A DNA stretch of 64,000 nucleotides, taken from positions 1,116,001-1,180,000 of the forward strand of contig NZ_CP040753.1 in the NCBI RefSeq assembly GCF_006064855.1, given 5' to 3'. The position numbers and the translations under genes were made by a program. Below are positions 36,943 through 45,240 of the stretch, in pieces. The notes below the pieces were generated by a model. That model saw only the letters and a list, made by a program, of their open reading frames with translations. It was not told the DNA's origin and did not search any database. This DNA is from Sulfitobacter sp. BSw21498 (GTDB lineage Bacteria > Pseudomonadota > Alphaproteobacteria > Rhodobacterales > Rhodobacteraceae). How positions within the stretch are numbered: position 1 is the stretch's first letter; each line of letters begins with the position of its first letter.

Positions 36943-38319
36943 CTAGCGGGTGATAATTTCGGGCCCCATCATCAATGTCGGCAGCCAAGTCGAAATGACC
37001 GGAATATAGGTCACCATCAGCAGGAAGACGAACAGAACTGCGGTGAATGGCAGTGCGGCTTTGACCACATTCATCATCGGCATATTCGCCACGCCTGAGG
37101 TCACAAAGAGGTTTAGACCAACCGGCGGAGTAATCATCCCGATTTCCATGTTGACCACCATGATGATCCCCAGATGGATCGGGTCGATGCCCAGTTCAAT
37201 CGCAATCGGGAAGACCAGCGGCGCGACGATGATCAACAGGCCCGACGGCTCCATAAACTGGCCACCGATTAGCAGGATCACGTTGACGATCACAAGGAAC
37301 ATAATCGGGCCAAAGCCGGCATTCAGCATCGCAGCAGAGATTTGCTGCGGGATCTGTTCATCGGTCAACACGTGCTTGAGGATCAGTGCATTGGCGATGA
37401 TGAACATCAGCGTCACGGTCAGCTTACCGGCGTCGAACAAGGTGTCGCGGGTGTCGCGGTGGAAAAACACGGTGACCAGCGCCATCGGCTTGCGCATCAG
37501 CGACAGGTTGCGCCCCTCACCTTCGACGTGCAGTGGCCCCATGTCCCGATAGACGAAGGTCGCGATCAAGAAGGCGTAGACGGCGGCCACCGCAGCGGCT
37601 TCAGTGGGGGTAAAGATACCGCCATAGATACCGCCAAGGATGATGACGATCAGCATCAGACCCCAGCCTGCTTCACGCCCCGAGGCAAAGACCTCGCCCC
37701 AGCCGCGCCATTCGCCTTGGGGCAGCTTTTTAACCCGCGCCATGACGTAGATGGTCAGCATCAGCATGGTGCCCGCCATGAGACCCGGAATAACGCCTGC
37801 AAGGAACATACGCCCGACAGAGACATCCGTGGCAGAGGCATAGACAACCATCACGATGGACGGCGGGATCAGGATGCCCAAGGTGCCCGCGTTGGCGATG
37901 ACACCTGCGGCGAATTCCTTGGTATAGCCAGTTTCACGCATCCCCGCGATCACGATGGAGCCGATGGCAACGACTGTTGCAGGCGAAGACCCGGACAGGG
38001 CCGCAAAAAGCATACAGGCAAAGACACCCGCAATCGCCAGACCACCGGGAAAATGCCCGACCAGCGCGATAGAGAAACGGATGATCCGCTTGGCCACGCC
38101 GCCGGTCGACATGAAGGAAGACGCCAGAACAAAGAACGGGATCGCCAGCAGCGTATAATGCCCCGCCATTGCCTGAAAGAACGTCTGCGCGATAGACGCA
38201 AGAGAGCTGTCGGACAGCACCAGCAGAAAGACGATCGACGAGAAGCCGAGGCTGACGGCAATCGGAACGCCCAGCAACATCAGCCCGACGATCATGGTAA
38301 AGAGGATAAGGACTTCCAT
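36943..38319 (-). CDS. dctM: TRAP dicarboxylate transporter large permease DctM
   Basis: 458 aa with about 12 membrane segments, a little longer than usual (about 425-430) because of a polar insert near residues 270-300 (RDMGPLHVEGEGRNLSLMRKPM). TRAP-L hallmarks are seen in SGSSPATVVAIGSIV and GMITPPVGLNLFV. It catalyses ion-driven uptake of the DctP-bound solute. It lies 4 bases after dctQ in a dctP-dctQ-dctM operon. GGAG precedes the start. Confidence 0.93.
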   Translation of the reverse strand: MEVLILFTMIVGLMLLGVPIAVSLGFSSIVFLLVLSDSSLASIAQTFFQAMAGHYTLLAIPFFVLASSFMSTGGVAKRIIRFSIALVGHFPGGLAIAGVFACMLFAALSGSSPATVVAIGSIVIAGMRETGYTKEFAAGVIANAGTLGILIPPSIVMVVYASATDVSVGRMFLAGVIPGLMAGTMLMLTIYVMARVKKLPQGEWRGWGEVFASGREAGWGLMLIVIILGGIYGGIFTPTEAAAVAAVYAFLIATFVYRDMGPLHVEGEGRNLSLMRKPMALVTVFFHRDTRDTLFDAGKLTVTLMFIIANALILKHVLTDEQIPQQISAAMLNAGFGPIMFLVIVNVILLIGGQFMEPSGLLIIVAPLVFPIAIELGIDPIHLGIIMVVNMEIGMITPPVGLNLFVTSGVANMPMMNVVKAALPFTAVLFVFLLMVTYIPVISTWLPTLMMGPEIITR

Positions 38320-38323
38320 GCGC

Positions 38324-39004
38324 TTAGGACTCCGCGTTCATGTGTTTGACGGCTTCGATATCATCTTCGGCCTCGTGACTAACGATCAGCGCTGTGGCCT
38401 GCCCGTTAAGGACACGCAAACCGGCCTGAACGAAACGGAACAGCAACAGCGCCATGCCGAAGGGCAGCATGAAATAGGGGATGAACCGTGGCAGTTTGCC
38501 GTAGGTTTCGCCCTCGTTCATGATCGGCTCGATAAAGCGCAGCCAGTCCGGCATTGGGATATCGACGGTTTCATACCACGCCTGATCGCGGCTATCGGCA
38601 AAACCTGTGGGGAACCAGCGGCCGGTGGTGGCATCCAGCCCCGCGAACGGCGCCCAGTAATCCCACGCGCCCTTCATCAGCAACGCGGCATAGACCACAC
38701 AGATCACCGCTACGACCAGCGCCAGAATCCGACGTTTGGGCAGCGAAAACAGGTTTACGACCGCGTCGACCCCCAGATGCGCCGTGACCTTGACCGCATA
38801 GCTCATGCCGAACAGGACCAGCCAGGCGAACAGAAACGTCACTGCCTCCAATCCCCAGATGATGCCGGTGTTAAAACCATAGCGCAGGACGACGTTGATA
38901 AAGGTGATGAGGGTCATCAGGCCAAGGATGAGGGCAATCGCCGTTTCCTCAAGCTCGTTGACGATGCGCCCGAGCGCAGAATGAGATTGAACACCATGTG
39001 ACAT
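38324..39004 (-). CDS. dctQ: TRAP transporter small permease DctQ
   Basis: 226 aa with four main membrane helices; typical DctQ is about 165-200 aa, and the extra length is a loop around residues 115-155. The LIVNELEETAIALILGLMTLITFINVVLRY-type N-terminus (split over residues about 12-42) and WLVLFGMSYAVK are family features. It links DctP docking to the DctM channel. Confidence 0.9.
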   Translation of the reverse strand: MSHGVQSHSALGRIVNELEETAIALILGLMTLITFINVVLRYGFNTGIIWGLEAVTFLFAWLVLFGMSYAVKVTAHLGVDAVVNLFSLPKRRILALVVAVICVVYAALLMKGAWDYWAPFAGLDATTGRWFPTGFADSRDQAWYETVDIPMPDWLRFIEPIMNEGETYGKLPRFIPYFMLPFGMALLLFRFVQAGLRVLNGQATALIVSHEAEDDIEAVKHMNAES

Positions 39005-39081
39005 GGAAATGCTCCGCTGTGAGAGGAGAGTGGATCAGGCCCGCACGCCGCGGGGCATGTCGGGGCCTGACGCAAGTGATA

Positions 39082-39107
39082 TGCCCCGCCTGCAGTCAGA
39101 CGGGGCA
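39082..39107 (-). terminator. Intercistronic hairpin between dctP and dctQ
   Basis: TGCCCCG (39082... within 39082-39088) and CGGGGCA (39101-39107) are perfect arms with a 12-base loop, ten bases after the dctP stop. Without a T-run it probably protects the dctP mRNA end or causes partial termination, giving excess binding protein. Confidence 0.5.
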
Positions 39108-39116
39108 GAACAGGTC

Positions 39117-40118
39117 TTAGTGCTTGGCGTTGATCGCTTGGGCTTCGTCGATGTTTTCCTGACCGACGTCCGCTGTGAACTCTTCCCAAACGGGCTTCAT
39201 AGCAGAGACCCACTCTTCGCGCTGCGCTGCGTCCAGTTCACGCACAACACCACCGGCGTCGATGATCGCCTGCTTGGCTTCGGCGTTCACTTTGGACGAT
39301 TCCGCGTTGCGGGTCTCGGTCACTTCTTGAACGATTGTCGCCAGCTGGTCGCGCACATCGGCGTCCAGGCTGTCCCACCAGTCGGTGGACGTCACGAGCA
39401 TATAGTCCAGAACACCGTGGTTGGTTTCAGTTGTCCCGTCCTGCACCTCAAAGAACTTCTGGCCATAGATGTTGGACCAGGTGTTTTCCTGACCGTCAAC
39501 AACGCCGGTTTGCAGCGCGCCATAGACTTCGGAGAAGGCCATCGGCTGCGGTGACGCACCCATTGCTGCCATCTGTGCTTTCAACACGTCAGAGTTTTGA
39601 ACGCGGAATTTCAGCCCGTTTGCATCCGACGGCACGTTCAGTGCTTTGTTTGCCGACATCTGCTTCATGCCATTGTGCCAGAATGCCAGACCCCGCAGGC
39701 CACGGCGCGTCATCGATTCTTTCATCGCCACACCGGTGTCGGAGTTCTGGAACTCGTCTACAGCGTTGATGTCTTTGAACATGAAGGGCAGATCGAAAAT
39801 GCGGAACTGTTTGGTGAACTGTTCGAATTTCGACAGCGATGGTGCCGCCATCTGAACGTCGCCTTGCAGCAGCGCTTCTAGAACCTGATCATCGTTGTAC
39901 AGCGTGGAGTTCGGGAAAACTTCCATGCAGGCCTTGCCGTTCATCTCGTCATTGACGCGCTGTTCCAGCAGGGATGCGGCGATACCTTTTGGGTGGCGGT
40001 CGCTGTTGGTCACGTGGCTCAGCTTGATGACGACTTCGCCATCATCACAGGCCGCAGCAACAGCACCAGCGCTTACGGACAGCGTCATTGCCACCAGAGT
40101 GGTTGTCAGGAATTTCAT
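39117..40118 (-). CDS. dctP: TRAP dicarboxylate-type solute-binding protein DctP
   Basis: 333 aa from the ATG at 40118 after GGGAGGAG. Signal peptide MKFLTTTLVAMTLSVSAGAVAAA. The mature protein has the DctP pattern: LSHVTNSDRHPKG (about 33-45), LLQGDVQMAAPS (about 82-93), the conserved Arg of the carboxylate site in LKFRVQNSDVLKAQ, and YGALQTGVVDGQENTW (about 190-205). It binds an organic acid, likely a C4-dicarboxylate given the adjacent dctBD genes (inference). Confidence 0.93.
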   Translation of the reverse strand: MKFLTTTLVAMTLSVSAGAVAAACDDGEVVIKLSHVTNSDRHPKGIAASLLEQRVNDEMNGKACMEVFPNSTLYNDDQVLEALLQGDVQMAAPSLSKFEQFTKQFRIFDLPFMFKDINAVDEFQNSDTGVAMKESMTRRGLRGLAFWHNGMKQMSANKALNVPSDANGLKFRVQNSDVLKAQMAAMGASPQPMAFSEVYGALQTGVVDGQENTWSNIYGQKFFEVQDGTTETNHGVLDYMLVTSTDWWDSLDADVRDQLATIVQEVTETRNAESSKVNAEAKQAIIDAGGVVRELDAAQREEWVSAMKPVWEEFTADVGQENIDEAQAINAKH

Positions 40119-40186
40119 GTGATGTCTCCTCCCAGAGAACTGTTTTTCAAGTCTCGGCATCTGGTCGTTCCAAATGCGGTGGCGAT

Positions 40187-40215
40187 ACTAGAGCGTTATT
40201 TTGCCGACCTCACAA
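40187..40215 (-). promoter_or_regulatory. Candidate sigma70-type promoter of dctPQM
   Basis: On the minus strand TTGTGA (40210-40215) and TCTAGT (40187-40192) are 17 bases apart, about 70 bases before the dctP start. I found no clean GG-N10-GC sigma54 element in 40119-40313; the nearest, in TTTGGAACGACCAGATGC, has the spacing wrong by one base. Confidence 0.35.
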
Positions 40216-40313
40216 GACAGAGGCCTTGAAAGATGAAGGAGACGTTAAATATATTTAATATCAGAAGCTTAAATTCCGTCATTAAGGTATAAAGAGACCG
40301 CACCCACCCGACC

Positions 40314-40363
40314 TGTGCGGATAACCGCACACCGAGCACGGCCCTTGTGCGAAAAACCGCACA
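40314..40363. promoter_or_regulatory. Tandem DctD-type upstream activator sites
   Basis: Two 18-bp inverted repeats, TGTGCGGATAACCGCACA (40314-40331) and TGTGCGAAAAACCGCACA (40346-40363), share TGTGCG...CGCACA arms. Their centres are 32 bp apart, about three helical turns. They stand between the dctD stop and the dctP promoter. Rhizobial DctD binds tandem sites of this form upstream of dctA, so these are likely DctD sites for dctPQM. Confidence 0.8.
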
Positions 40364-40365
40364 TC

Positions 40366-41595
40366 CTAGCCGCGAAAGTCCTCTGGCCGAATCCCGTAGC
40401 GGGCCAGCTTGTCATAGAAAGTCTTGCGCGGCAGCTTGAGCGCCGCTGCCGCCGAACTCGCCTGCCCCTGCGCGCGGCGCAACGCAGCGCGTAGCAGCGA
40501 TTGTTCGACTTGTGCCATTTGATCCGACAGGCCAAGGGTCGCATCCGGCGTGACCTCGTCCGACACGCCCATGACAAAGCGCATCGCCTCTGACATCAGT
40601 GCACGCGCATTGCCCGGCCAGTCCCGCGCCATCAGACCCGCGATCATCTGCGGTGTCACCTCGGGTGGCTGGACGCCGGATTGCTCGGCCGCCTGATCGA
40701 CATAGCGGCGAAACATCGTGGCAATATCCTCGGGCCGCTCTGACAAAGACGGGATGCGCACGGTCATCACTTCAAGCCGGTAATAGAGGTCAGCGTGGAA
40801 CTGCCCCTCGGTCACCAAGGCTTGCAACTCGCGCGCACTGCCTGCGATCAGGCGCACATCGTGGACCTGATCCAGCGCTTCGATCAGGCTCAGCTGGGTC
40901 TGCGCGGGCAGTTGCGCTACCTCATCCAGAAACAGACTGCCCCCTGACGCCGCATGCAGCGCATCGCTCACGTCATCCGGGCTCAGCCCCGCGGCGGCGC
41001 GTTTCACGAAAGGACCCTTTGATCGCTGCGAGGACAGGTGGATCACTTCGGCCACCTTTGAAATACCAGACCCCGACGGACCGGTGACCAGCACTTCGGC
41101 ATTCGCCTGCGCCACGCGGCGCACCTTATCGCGCAGCCGTTCCGACAGATCGGAAGACCCAAAGATCATCCGTGCGGCCGGGTCACCAGTTTCCACGATA
41201 TGCAGCAAGCGGCGATTTTCCAGCACCAGTGCCCGCGTCTTCAGCGCGCGTTCAATCACCGTCAAAAGCGCGGCAGGCGCACAGGGCTTTTCCAGAAAAT
41301 CAAAGGCCCCCGCCTCCATCGCGCGTACAGCCATAGGGATATCGCCCTCGCCCGTCAGCAAGATCACCGGCAGATCGGGGTCCTGTTCATGGGCGTAGGA
41401 CAGCAGGTGAAACCCGTCGCGCCCGGGCATGCGCATATCTGACAGGATGATCCCGTCAAACCGTTCTGTGATACGATCCTTGGCGGCGACGAATGACCCT
41501 GCTGCGACCACTTCGATATCCGCAAGCTCAAGCGTCTGCGCCAGCGCCTCGCGGACAGAGGCATCGTCATCGATCAAAAGAACGGTTCTGCTCAT
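40366..41595 (-). CDS. dctD: DctD-type response regulator with a degenerate AAA domain
   Basis: 409 aa. The receiver domain is complete, with phospho-acceptor Asp 53 (SDMRMP) and Lys 103. The central NtrC-like AAA domain (about 140-330) is damaged or reshaped. Walker A reads GPSGSGIS (172-179), with Ile where the ATP-binding Lys belongs. About 20 residues holding the sigma54-contacting GAFTGA loop are absent between residues 200 and 218. Walker B GGSLFLDE (218-225) remains. A Fis-type helix-turn-helix closes the protein (about 365-405). It is coupled to dctB by ATGA. It probably activates without sigma54 or ATP hydrolysis, as known for Rhodobacter NtrC without GAFTGA (inference). Confidence 0.88.
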   Translation of the reverse strand: MSRTVLLIDDDASVREALAQTLELADIEVVAAGSFVAAKDRITERFDGIILSDMRMPGRDGFHLLSYAHEQDPDLPVILLTGEGDIPMAVRAMEAGAFDFLEKPCAPAALLTVIERALKTRALVLENRRLLHIVETGDPAARMIFGSSDLSERLRDKVRRVAQANAEVLVTGPSGSGISKVAEVIHLSSQRSKGPFVKRAAAGLSPDDVSDALHAASGGSLFLDEVAQLPAQTQLSLIEALDQVHDVRLIAGSARELQALVTEGQFHADLYYRLEVMTVRIPSLSERPEDIATMFRRYVDQAAEQSGVQPPEVTPQMIAGLMARDWPGNARALMSEAMRFVMGVSDEVTPDATLGLSDQMAQVEQSLLRAALRRAQGQASSAAAALKLPRKTFYDKLARYGIRPEDFRG

Positions 41596-43370
41596 GCCTG
41601 CCCCTCCTCACCCGTATCTGCGCTTTCCAACGTCACAGAAAACATCGCACCGCCCGCGTCAAGATTTGAGCCGCGAATGTCCCCGCCAAAGCTTTGCACG
41701 ATGCCATAGCTGATCGACAACCCCAGTCCCATGCCGCTCATGGTGCCTTCGGTATCGTTGCCCACCGACTTGGTCGTATAGAACGGGTCGAACACCTTGT
41801 CCGGCATTTCGATTCCCGGACCGGTGTCGCAAAACGTCACGTGCACGGGATCCGAGGGATCGACGGTGATGGTCAGCCGTTTGCACTCGCTGCCGCCCAT
41901 TGCGTCGACGGCATTGGTGATGAGGTTCACAAACACCTGCCCCAGCCGCACCTCGCCGCCACGCACCCAAACAGGCGCATTGGCGGGCCCGTATTCAAGC
42001 GTGACCCCCGCATCGCGTACATAGGTTTGGGTCAGCTCGAGTGCGCTCGCCACCACGCGGGTCACATCCACACGGGTCTGCGGCACACTCTCCTGCCGTG
42101 CAAAGGCCCGCAGGTTCTGAATGATCCGCGCCATACGGTCGGCCATCTGCGAGATACGGGTCAGGTTTTCAGTCGTCCGGTCCGGGCGGTCACGCTCAAG
42201 GAACTGCACCGCGTTTTCCGCAAAAGACCGGATCGCCATCAGCGGCTGGTTCAGTTCGTGACTGATGCCCGCCGACATCTGCCCAAGCGCAGACAGCTTG
42301 CCCGCCTGCACCAGATCCGCCTGCGCACGGCGCAGCGCGGCTTGTGCCTCTTCGCGCTCGGTGGCCTCGCGGCGCAATTCGGTGTTGCTGGCGTTTAGTG
42401 CGGCGGTCCGTTTGGCAACCTGACGTTCAAGGGCCGCATTTGCATCCGACAGTGCGCGGCGCCTTTCGGTGGCCAGAAACAGCAGCGCGCCAAAGGCAAG
42501 GCAGAGCGCTGCCACCGCTGCCGCCTGTGACAGGGCCAGCCGCTGCGCGCCCTCGATGTCCAGTAAGACTTCGCCCGTCATGCCCACCACGGGCAATGCA
42601 CGCGTCAGGTGCAGCGCGGCATCGGGCAAATATGGCCCCCAGCCCATGCGCCAGATTTCATGGGTGCGGACCTCTGACACGGCGAACTCTAGTTGCGCAC
42701 CATCAGGCGGTACCAGCCTTTGTGCGCCCTTGGGCCGCGCCCAAAATAGCAGCTCTGATCGGTTGGCAATTTGGACAACGCCATTGGTATCGGTAAAAAA
42801 CGCCGCCGGATTGCTGCCGCGCCAGTCATAATCGATGCCGTTCAGATCGGTCGACACCACCACCGCGCCGCGCACCTGACCGTCCGGTGCAAAAACGGGG
42901 GCCGCGTGGAAATAGGCCCGGTCGGTCAACGGCGCTGCGGGGCCGTGCCCCCAGCCAAGCGCGCCACGCAATGCGCGCTGGACAAAGCCCTGATCCGCCC
43001 GCGGCACCTGCGCCCCGTCTGGCCCAAGCGCGGATACAATCACATCGCCTGACCGGTCCAACACCTGCACATCCAGCGCCGTGGTCTTGTCAGCAACCTC
43101 TTGCAGGAACGCTTGGGCCTCGACCACGGGCCGACGGTCCAACACTTGCGCCACCTGCGGGTGATCCGCCAGAAACACCGCCAAATCACGATAGCGTTGC
43201 AGCTGCCCGACCAGCCGGTCACTGACCAGCGACAAATCGGCCTGCCCGCGTGCATGCAGCTGGTCCAGCCCTTGCAAATAGGCATAGCGCCAGACCCCGC
43301 CGGACAGCGCCAGCACGGTGATCAGAAACAGCACAAAGGTGGCGACGCGGCGGCGCATTCCGGGGGTCAT
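41592..43370 (-). CDS. dctB: DctB-type sensor histidine kinase
   Basis: 592 aa if started at the ATG at 43370, giving MTPGMRRRVATFVLFLITVLALSG with the first membrane helix at once. An ATG at 43358 is equally possible, and longer frames to 43634 run into the divergent P450 promoter. Neither start has a good Shine-Dalgarno. A periplasmic sensor region (about 35-280) is followed by a second helix near 290, a coiled linker, the H-box with His 371 (SAGISHELNQP), and the ATPase boxes NLITNAVDAMGG, DTGPGI and GMGLGLSISYGIV. It senses external dicarboxylate and phosphorylates DctD. Confidence 0.92.
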   Translation of the reverse strand: MTPGMRRRVATFVLFLITVLALSGGVWRYAYLQGLDQLHARGQADLSLVSDRLVGQLQRYRDLAVFLADHPQVAQVLDRRPVVEAQAFLQEVADKTTALDVQVLDRSGDVIVSALGPDGAQVPRADQGFVQRALRGALGWGHGPAAPLTDRAYFHAAPVFAPDGQVRGAVVVSTDLNGIDYDWRGSNPAAFFTDTNGVVQIANRSELLFWARPKGAQRLVPPDGAQLEFAVSEVRTHEIWRMGWGPYLPDAALHLTRALPVVGMTGEVLLDIEGAQRLALSQAAAVAALCLAFGALLFLATERRRALSDANAALERQVAKRTAALNASNTELRREATEREEAQAALRRAQADLVQAGKLSALGQMSAGISHELNQPLMAIRSFAENAVQFLERDRPDRTTENLTRISQMADRMARIIQNLRAFARQESVPQTRVDVTRVVASALELTQTYVRDAGVTLEYGPANAPVWVRGGEVRLGQVFVNLITNAVDAMGGSECKRLTITVDPSDPVHVTFCDTGPGIEMPDKVFDPFYTTKSVGNDTEGTMSGMGLGLSISYGIVQSFGGDIRGSNLDAGGAMFSVTLESADTGEEGQA

Positions 43371-43429
43371 AGCGTTATTTGGCACAGACCCGCTTGCAAA
43401 GACCAGAGCCGCAGCTATTGCTAGGCCCC

Positions 43430-44614
43430 ATGAAAACGCTGAACCTTTCCCCGCTTGATCCCGAATTCGTCCAAAACCCCTATGCCGCCTATGCGCAGGC
43501 CCGTGCGGATGGCCCTGTGCTGTTCTGGCAGGACTATGGCATGTTGGCTGCCTTTGACGCAGCCACGGTGCAGGCGCTGCTGCGCGACCGACGTTTGGGC
43601 CGCGAGGTCCCCGCCGACCAGCGCCAGCCGACACCTGACCACATGCGCGACTTTTACGCGGTAGAAAACCAGTCGATGCTCGAGCTGGAGCCGCCGACCC
43701 ACACCCGTCTGCGCGGCCTGGTGCTGCGCGCCTTTACCTCGCGCCGGATCGCCGGCCTCGCCCCCGAGATCGAAGAGATCGCGCAAGGCTTACTGGACGA
43801 TCTGCCCAAGGGCGAACCGTTTGATCTGATCCCCGCATTCTGCACCCAGCTTCCTGTGCGCATTATCGCGCGGCTGCTTGGCGTGCCCGAAGAGATGTGG
43901 CCCGACCTCCTGCGCTGGTCCAACGATATGGTTGCGGTCTATCAGATTGGCCGCACCCGGGCGACCGAAGAGGCTGCCAATACCGCCGCCGCCGATTTCA
44001 CCGCCTTTCTGCGGCGCTATGTCGACGAGCGTCGCCAAGACCCGCGTGACGACCTGATCACCCAGTTGATCGCCGCTGAAGAGGATGGCGAAAAGCTGAG
44101 CACCGATGCGCTGATCGGCACCTGCATTCTGCTGCTGAATGCGGGCCACGAGGCGACGGTGCATGCGCTTGGCAATGGGATCGCCTGTCTATTGGCACAC
44201 AACACCCCTGTCAGCGCGCTTGCACCCGATACGATCAATGCCACGGTCGAAGAGATCCTGCGCTACGACCCGCCGCTGCATGTGTTCGAACGTTTCGCCT
44301 ACGAGGATATCGAACTGGGCGAAGTCACGCTTGAAAAAGGCAAGAAAATCGCACTGGTGCTGGGGGCCGCGGGCCGCGATCCCGCGCTATACGACCAGCC
44401 CGATGTGTTCGACCCCGCCCGTCCGGCCAAGGCACATGCGGCCTTTGGCGGCGGCTTGCATTTCTGCGTCGGCGCGCCGCTGGCACGGCTGGAAATGCAG
44501 ATCGCGCTGCGTGCGCTTTTTGACCATGCGCCGAACCTGCAACTGGCCGAAGCACCGCGCTTTGCCAACACCTACCACTTTCACAAGCTCGAACGGATGA
44601 TGGTGACGGTCTAG
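43430..44614 (+). CDS. Cytochrome P450
   Basis: 394 aa from the ATG at 43430, the usual size of soluble bacterial P450s. The oxygen-activating I-helix reads NAGHEATVHALGN (about 233-245), with His-Glu in place of the common Gly-Thr-Glu/Asp-Thr pattern but keeping Glu-Ala-Thr. EEILRYD (about 272-278) gives the ExxR motif, and FGGGLHFCVGAPLAR places the haem-ligand Cys at 346. Substrate is unknown; no ferredoxin or reductase gene is adjacent. The Shine-Dalgarno is weak. It diverges from dctB with only 59 bases between starts. Confidence 0.92.
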   Translation: MKTLNLSPLDPEFVQNPYAAYAQARADGPVLFWQDYGMLAAFDAATVQALLRDRRLGREVPADQRQPTPDHMRDFYAVENQSMLELEPPTHTRLRGLVLRAFTSRRIAGLAPEIEEIAQGLLDDLPKGEPFDLIPAFCTQLPVRIIARLLGVPEEMWPDLLRWSNDMVAVYQIGRTRATEEAANTAAADFTAFLRRYVDERRQDPRDDLITQLIAAEEDGEKLSTDALIGTCILLLNAGHEATVHALGNGIACLLAHNTPVSALAPDTINATVEEILRYDPPLHVFERFAYEDIELGEVTLEKGKKIALVLGAAGRDPALYDQPDVFDPARPAKAHAAFGGGLHFCVGAPLARLEMQIALRALFDHAPNLQLAEAPRFANTYHFHKLERMMVTV

Positions 44615-44637
44615 CCGCGCCGCCCCGCACCACGGCG

Positions 44638-45099
44638 TTACAGCGGCAGCATGGTGGTAGATTTGATCTCTTCCATCGACAGCAGCGCTGTGACGTTGTG
44701 CACGCGCACCTCTGAAATCAGCGCCTGATAAAACGCATCATAGGCGCGCGCGTTCTTGACGCGGACCTTGAGAATATAGTCGATGTCCCCCGCCAACCGG
44801 TGCGCCTCTTGCACTTCGGGGCGGTTTTTCAACGCCTTGAGGAACGCGGCCTGCCAATCGGCCTCGTGGGACGACGTGCGGATCAACACAAAGAAACACG
44901 CCTCGAAGCCAAGCGCCTCTGCATCCAGCACAACCGTATGCTGCCCGATCACCCCTGCCTCGCGCAGTTTGCGAATCCGGTTCCACACAGGGGTCTTGGA
45001 ACTGCCTACCTCGCGGGCAATATCGTCCAGGGACTGGCTCGCATCACGCTGTAACTGCGCTAGAATTTTCCGGTCTACGTCGTCGATCCGAACATCCAT
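44638..45099 (-). CDS. Lrp/AsnC-family transcriptional regulator
   Basis: 153 aa. An N-terminal helix-turn-helix (about 5-50; RKILAQLQRDASQSLDDIAREVGSSKTPVWNRIRKL is the typical Lrp pattern, in pieces) and a C-terminal RAM ligand domain (about 65-145). Divergent from cysG, with 141 bases between the starts. This placement suggests control of sulfate assimilation, perhaps with cysteine or another sulfur amino acid as effector (inference). Confidence 0.88.
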   Translation of the reverse strand: MDVRIDDVDRKILAQLQRDASQSLDDIAREVGSSKTPVWNRIRKLREAGVIGQHTVVLDAEALGFEACFFVLIRTSSHEADWQAAFLKALKNRPEVQEAHRLAGDIDYILKVRVKNARAYDAFYQALISEVRVHNVTALLSMEEIKSTTMLPL

Positions 45100-45191
45100 T
45101 CTATTTTCCCTTCAGTCTGTGGTCTGCTGTTCTGTCTGCTGCGCAGAATAGAACGCACGTCCTTATATCCGCAAGCACCTAGCGCCATATC

Positions 45192-45209
45192 GGAATTATT
45201 TCCTATATA
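45192..45209 (+). promoter_or_regulatory. Candidate operator and -10 region before cysG
   Basis: GGAATTATTTCC (45192-45203) is an AT-rich dyad directly followed by TATATA (45204-45209), a good -10 box about 31 bases before the cysG ATG. The dyad is a reasonable site for the divergent Lrp-type regulator. Confidence 0.4.
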
Positions 45210-45240
45210 GAGGTCAAGCTAAGCGCAAGGACCGAACCTT

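Noticed and set aside
37342..38349. Open frame of 335 codons antisense to dctM
   Set aside because: Highly charged reverse reading of membrane-segment codons; dctM is the true gene.
40119..40313. sigma54 (-24/-12) promoter for dctP
   Set aside because: The best candidate, within TTTGGAACGACCAGATGC, has 11 instead of 10 bases between GG and GC. I therefore prefer the sigma70-type pair, with low confidence.
43371..43634. N-terminal extension of DctB by 88 residues
   Set aside because: The extension is Arg/Pro/Gly-rich, overlaps the P450 start region and precedes a normal membrane-anchored N-terminus.
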